Source: Panulirus ornatus
Lineage: Eukaryota; Arthropoda; Malacostraca; Decapoda; Palinuridae
DNA length: 64,000 bases
NCBI RefSeq assembly: GCF_036320965.1
Contig: NC_092225.1
Span: forward strand, 73,641,935-73,705,934
Direction of reading: 5' to 3'
A program made the position numbers and the translations under genes. Shown one piece after another: positions 60,113-64,000 of this stretch; within the stretch, counting starts at the first letter, position 1, and every line of letters starts with the position of its first letter. Under the pieces are notes generated by a model. The model did no database searches and had not been told where the DNA came from. It worked only from the letters and a program-made list of their open reading frames with translations.

Positions 60113-60322
60113 CGTGCTGTCAGTGGATTGAATCAAGGCATGTGAAGCGTCTGGGGTAAACCATGAAAAGCTGTGTAGGTATGTATATTTGCGTGTGTGG
60201 ACGTATGTATATACATGTGTATGGGGGTGGGTTGGGCCATTTCTTTCATCTGTTTCCTTGCGCTACCTCGCAAACGCAGGAGACAGCGACAAAGCAAAAA
60301 AAAAAAAAAAAAAAAAAAAAAA
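59189..60322 (+). mobile_element. LINE copy, RT C-terminal half
   Basis: Begins at TGTAGGTTTGCGGCAGGGG (the VGLRQG segment), with an ATG shared with the inverted fragment to its left. It runs to the short 3' UTR and an A-run of 27. Confidence 0.92.
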
Positions 60323-60429
60323 TTTAGCCACATTGAACGTCAGCAGTTTGAGCTGGGACACCAGAGGGAGATTGCTGAAAACTTGGAAAATGAAAGACGA
60401 GAACAGTCTCAAAAGCAACACACTGAGAA
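60323..60429 (+). other. Short charged open stretch between LINE copies, origin unknown
   Basis: Right after the A-run, one frame reads HIERQQFELGHQREIAENLE then NERREQSQKQHTEN, a Gln/Glu-rich helix-like segment. It has an AG before it (TTTAG) but no convincing donor, and it does not belong to DAGL, whose flanking exons join in frame without it. It may be part of the decayed LINE that follows, or chance. Confidence 0.3.
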
Positions 60430-60760
60430 TTCTGGAAGGAGGAGAGGGAGATCAAAATGAAAATGGAGGGATGGAGTGTAAGAGGCTTGAAGTTTTTGGG
60501 ATTTGATCATGTATGAGGGTGCAAAGAACTGAGTGAACTGCAGATATCTGGCATACAGAAGGTGAAGTGATGTCAGTGGGCTGAATCAGGACATATGAAG
60601 TAACCAAAGGAAGTCAAGGAAAGGTTAATGGGGATTGACTGTGGATAGTGAGTCCTGGTTTTGGTGCATTGTACATGGCAACTAGAAAGTGGATGTGAGT
60701 GAATGAGGCTGCTCTTTGGCACTGCCTTGCTACACAGGAAACAGAGTAGAGTGAAAAATA
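60430..60760 (+). mobile_element. Old LINE 3' relic
   Basis: Recognisable from GGAAGGAGGAGAGGGAGATC (the RRSGRPN segment) through CAGTGGGCTGAATCAGGACA and GGTTTTGGTGCATTGTACAT to a decayed GCACTGCCTTGCTACACAGG tail. Confidence 0.75.
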
Positions 60761-61449
60761 ATTTTTTTTATGTAAGGTTTACTAGATTCAAACCTCTCAC
60801 TGTTTTATGTATTTGTTGCCATGAAGAATGTTAAATATATTGCTAATAATATTTTGTACCTGTCCATGTACTTGAGTGTTTGTGCTGTGTATCAGCAGTT
60901 TAGAATGTCTGTTCTGTTTCATTATCTGACAGTTCATGGGCATGTGTCTCTTTTATTTGTATGTTGTTTAAGTGCAGAAAGAAATCTGTCTTCCCTCAGA
61001 TTTTATCTTTTTTGATACATCTTGGGCTTTTTCCTAACTCATTGTGATTATAACTAATTTAGGTAATCTTGCTATGTTATGCTTCTCCAAGCATATTATT
61101 TTGTTTACAGGTATTCCTATATGCTTTTTGTCTTTTAGTGTATGGTAATAACTTTACAGTGGATCATTATCTGATAAGACTTATTGATATTAACCATTTG
61201 CATAGATGGTTAGGTTTATTATTAATATACTTGTCAGGATGATTTTGTATCAACCCCCTTCTCATTATTATTTTATTCCTGTGACGCACATCATGACCCT
61301 TCTCCTAACACTTCTCTTGATCATGATTACCTTTTCTTTTTACTTTCAGTAATAACTTGCTGTCCCAGTTAGTTTAATGCTGTTTTTTATAATTGATCTT
61401 TATTTCCCCTCCACCTTGTTGACACAACTGACTGTGAAATTTCCTTTAG
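60761..61449. other. DAGL intron, nothing recognised
   Basis: Unique AT-rich sequence leading to the acceptor of the exon at 61450. Confidence 0.5.
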
Positions 61450-61582
61450 ACGATGGCTTCGAAGCCCTCAGCCAGTGTATCAGGCAGTGTGGCGAGACAA
61501 CAAAGACTTTGATGAGGTGCTCATCTCGCCGTGTATGATACAGGACCATATGCCAGACAAGGTGCTCAAGGCATTAGAGAAG
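61450..61582 (+). CDS. DAGL: Diacylglycerol lipase (DAGL), last visible exon
   Basis: This exon encodes 44 residues, RWLRSPQPVYQAVWRDNKD then FDEVLISPCMIQDHMPDKV, ending LKALEK. This is the conserved end of the DAGL lipase core just after the catalytic histidine region. The acceptor is CCTTTAG before 61450 and the donor is GTAACT after 61582. The first base completes the Gln codon split with 52408-52613. The C-terminal tail exons are beyond the window. Confidence 0.93.
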
Positions 61583-61935
61583 GTAACTAAGTAAATGGGT
61601 AACTACATATGCTTACTGTAGAGAGAGGACTGATAATTTGAGTAGATATAGAGTGCAAATTATTTTCCATTAACTAATTCAAAATGCATTTGAATAGTTT
61701 TTATGAACATGTACTGAATTTTTATATGGAAAGTGTGAGAGGGGTTATTTAACAGAATGTGCACCATGGCTGAATTAGTTGATAATGAATAGTGTAACAA
61801 AACAGTTTCATTCTAAATTAGCTGATGACAGAAAATTTAATGAGGTTGATCTTATACTGAATCAGCAGATAACTAACTTATGAAAGAAGCAATAGTGTCC
61901 TTGTTGACAATGGCCAATTATTATCAAAATCAAGG
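61583..61935. other. DAGL intron, nothing recognised
   Basis: Unique AT-rich sequence after the donor at 61583. Confidence 0.5.
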
Positions 61936-64000
61936 ATGAGATGTGGGAATCTGTGAAAGAGTGTGAGAAAGTGAACCCCAGATTGATATGGATGAAATGA
62001 AAGTGGATTACAAGAGGTGGGTGATTAATAATTGTTAGTGCATGTGCACATGGTAACAAGGAGTGAAGAAGAGACTTGAATGTTTTAAGAGGAATTGAGT
62101 GAGTGCCTCAGTAATTTTAAAGTAGAGATAGAGTAATAATGTAAGGTAATTTGATTGCAGGAGTGGGTGATATGGAAATTGAGGGCATAATTGGGAGCAT
62201 GGGGTACTTGTTCTGAATGAAAATGAACAAATTGTGTATTGTTTGCTGAAAAAGGGCTAATGATTAGGAATACCAGGTTAAAAAAAAAAAAGGATGTACA
62301 TAAATATACATGGGTGAGGGGGTTAATGGTGAATAGGCATTATTGGATTATGTATTTACTGATAGGCATGCTGTAGAGTGGCTACATGTAAACATGCTGA
62401 GACAGGTAGGTGTTAGGGTGTCTTGTCACTGCCTGGTGGAGGTATGGATGAAGGTTTGTAGGAGGAAATGATAAGACTGAGAAAGAAGTGGTGAAAGTGA
62501 GAGATCCAGGAAGAAAGATTTTTTGTGAGAGGATACTAGGAGAAATTAGGTGAAGAATAGCAAAAGGAGAAAGTAAACATGACTAGGAGAGTGGATAAGG
62601 AATGGAATAGAAGGTGTTTAGGAAGGAATGCTAACATATGCAAAAGAAGTATTAGGCATATGAAATGTGGGATGTAGGCATATGAGAAGGGGTAGTGAGT
62701 GGTGGGATGAGAAAGTTAGGCTGTAAGGTAAAGGGAAAAGAGTTTATGGGCAGGGAAGGAGTACGAGTGTACAAGAGGAAACAGCAGGTGGTCAAGAGGA
62801 ACATACAAAGGCTGAAAAAGAGGGCAATTAAGAGGTAGGGTGAGAGATTATCAGCAAACTTCAGGGAGAATAAGAAAATGTTTTTGAAGGATATGAATAG
62901 TGAGAGAAGAACAATTTAACAATAGCAGCAGTGAAGGAAGCAGATGGGGAAATGGTAACAGGAAAAGAAGAGATGGAAGTCGTATGTTGAATGTGTTTGA
63001 TTATAGGATGTGGAGGTATGGGGATTAAAAGATCATGTCATGTGTTTTGTTGTAAAGAGAAGAGGTGATGAAAGTATTGTGTAGGAAGAGATGTGGCAAA
63101 ATGGCTAGAGTGGGTGCAAGTAGAGTTGAATTTCTCAAGAAAAGGGATAACAGTATTGTTGGTTGGTTAGTTAGGATTTTTAGTAAGAAAAAGGGATGAC
63201 AGTATTGTGGATTGGTTAGTTAGGATTTTTAGTATATATGACTTAAGATGAGGTGCCTGAGGATTAGCAGAATGCTTGTATGTTTTCACTGTATAAAGAC
63301 AAAAGAGAACCGCATTTGTTAAAATTACGGAGATACAGGTTTGTTTAGTATATATGGTAAGTTGTACTGGAGAGTGATGACTGAAAGGGTGGTAGCATCC
63401 ACTGAGCATCAAACTGGGGCAGAACAATTTGGCTTCAGGAGGTTAGATGTTGGGATCAGGTGTTTGCTTTGAAGAATCTATGTGAGAAATACTAAGAGAA
63501 GGATTTATATGGCACATATGTTGAAGCATATTACAGGGTTGATAGAGATGCTTTGTGTAAGATGTTGCAAGTATATGATGTTTGGAGGGAAGCCACTAGA
63601 AGTGCTGAGGATTTTCTCTCAGGGGGTTAAGTCATTTGTTCAAATGAAAACAGAGGAGGATGAGTGGTTCCAGGTGAAGGTGGGTCTATGGCGAGGGTGT
63701 GTGATATCATCATGGTTGTTTAATCCTTTGTAAATGAGTTGGTGAGGGAGGTAAATGCAAGGGTCTTAGAGAAGGGGTAGATATGTAGTCTGCTAGGGAT
63801 AGTGAAGTTCTAAGAGTTAAATAATTTGCTGTTTGCAGTTAATACAGCTTTGGCAGACTGAGTGAGAAACTATTTAGCTGGTGTCTGAGTTTAGGAGAGT
63901 ATATTAAGGGAGGAAGCTCAGGGTTATTGTAGATAAGGTTGAGGTAATAGAAGTGGTATGGGAGAGTGACACATTGTTGGAGGTCGAGTTTGAAGGAAGA
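61936..64000 (+). mobile_element. Old LINE relic, nearly full length, cut by window edge
   Basis: Collinear with the young LINE from the endonuclease (GTGAACCCCAGATTGATATGG, GGTGGGTGATTAATAATTG) through the linker, VPED and EHQTGAEQFGF equivalents to GLWRGCVISSWLFN and the region before the active site. Many frameshifts and stops. A 48-bp tandem repeat sits at 63139-63186 and 63187-63234. Confidence 0.82.
63139..63234. repeat. 48-bp tandem duplication inside LINE relic
   Basis: AAAAGGGATAACAGTATTG and AAAAGGGATGACAGTATTG start two copies, each ending TTAGTTAGGATTTTTAGTA. Confidence 0.85.

Overview
The window is a piece of an arthropod-type nuclear genome, most likely a decapod crustacean. 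That placement is an inference from the intron-rich host gene, the very high load of young LINE/SINE copies and the abundance of (TA)n. The only host gene I can support is a sn-1-specific diacylglycerol lipase (DAGL; inaE in flies), read on the + strand. Six of its exons are visible: 6294-6516, 9124-9201, 46222-46445, 47615-47756, 52408-52613 and 61450-61582. All have AG/GT borders and mutually compatible phases, and together they encode about 335 residues of the alpha/beta-hydrolase core, including the GHSLG serine elbow, the GKD aspartate and the PPGRILHVV histidine region. The N-terminal membrane exons and the C-terminal tail lie outside the window.

Everything else is intron, mostly transposable elements. 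One family dominates: a non-LTR retrotransposon with an APE-type endonuclease and a reverse transcriptase whose active site reads FADD. It resembles RTE-like LINEs, but clade assignment needs a phylogeny. It is present as more than 20 copies on both strands, from relics to one copy with an open frame of about 960 residues (17322-20203), duplicated at 33702-36583. A second element, here called SINE2 (about 240 bp), carries a GTCGTAGAAGGCGAC core and a 3' stem-loop that matches the LINE 3' end. LINEs and SINE2s are strung like beads with (TA)n tracts between them.

Layout: 1-1164 LINE; 1165-4995 AT-rich satellite of about 285 bp units; 4996-9676 intron with two DAGL exons and old LINE debris; 9677-43952 LINE/SINE2/(TA)n cluster containing a head-to-tail duplication of about 16.38 kb (11239-27566 and 27567-43952) whose breakpoint lies inside a LINE; 43953-45860 rearranged LINE relic; 45861-52830 three DAGL exons, one LINE with an 11-bp target-site duplication and a decayed Ty3/Gypsy relic; 52829-60322 a second LINE/SINE2/(TA)n cluster with its own 1017-bp tandem duplication; 60323-64000 last visible DAGL exon and an old, nearly full-length LINE relic. 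The intron between DAGL exons 9124-9201 and 46222-46445 is 37 kb, almost all of it transposon.

I found no rRNA, tRNA, CRISPR array, bacterial operon or defence system. The most notable structure is the repeated use of (TA)n as LINE/SINE landing sites, with recombination between copies and a SINE/LINE pair that appears to share a 3' recognition stem-loop.
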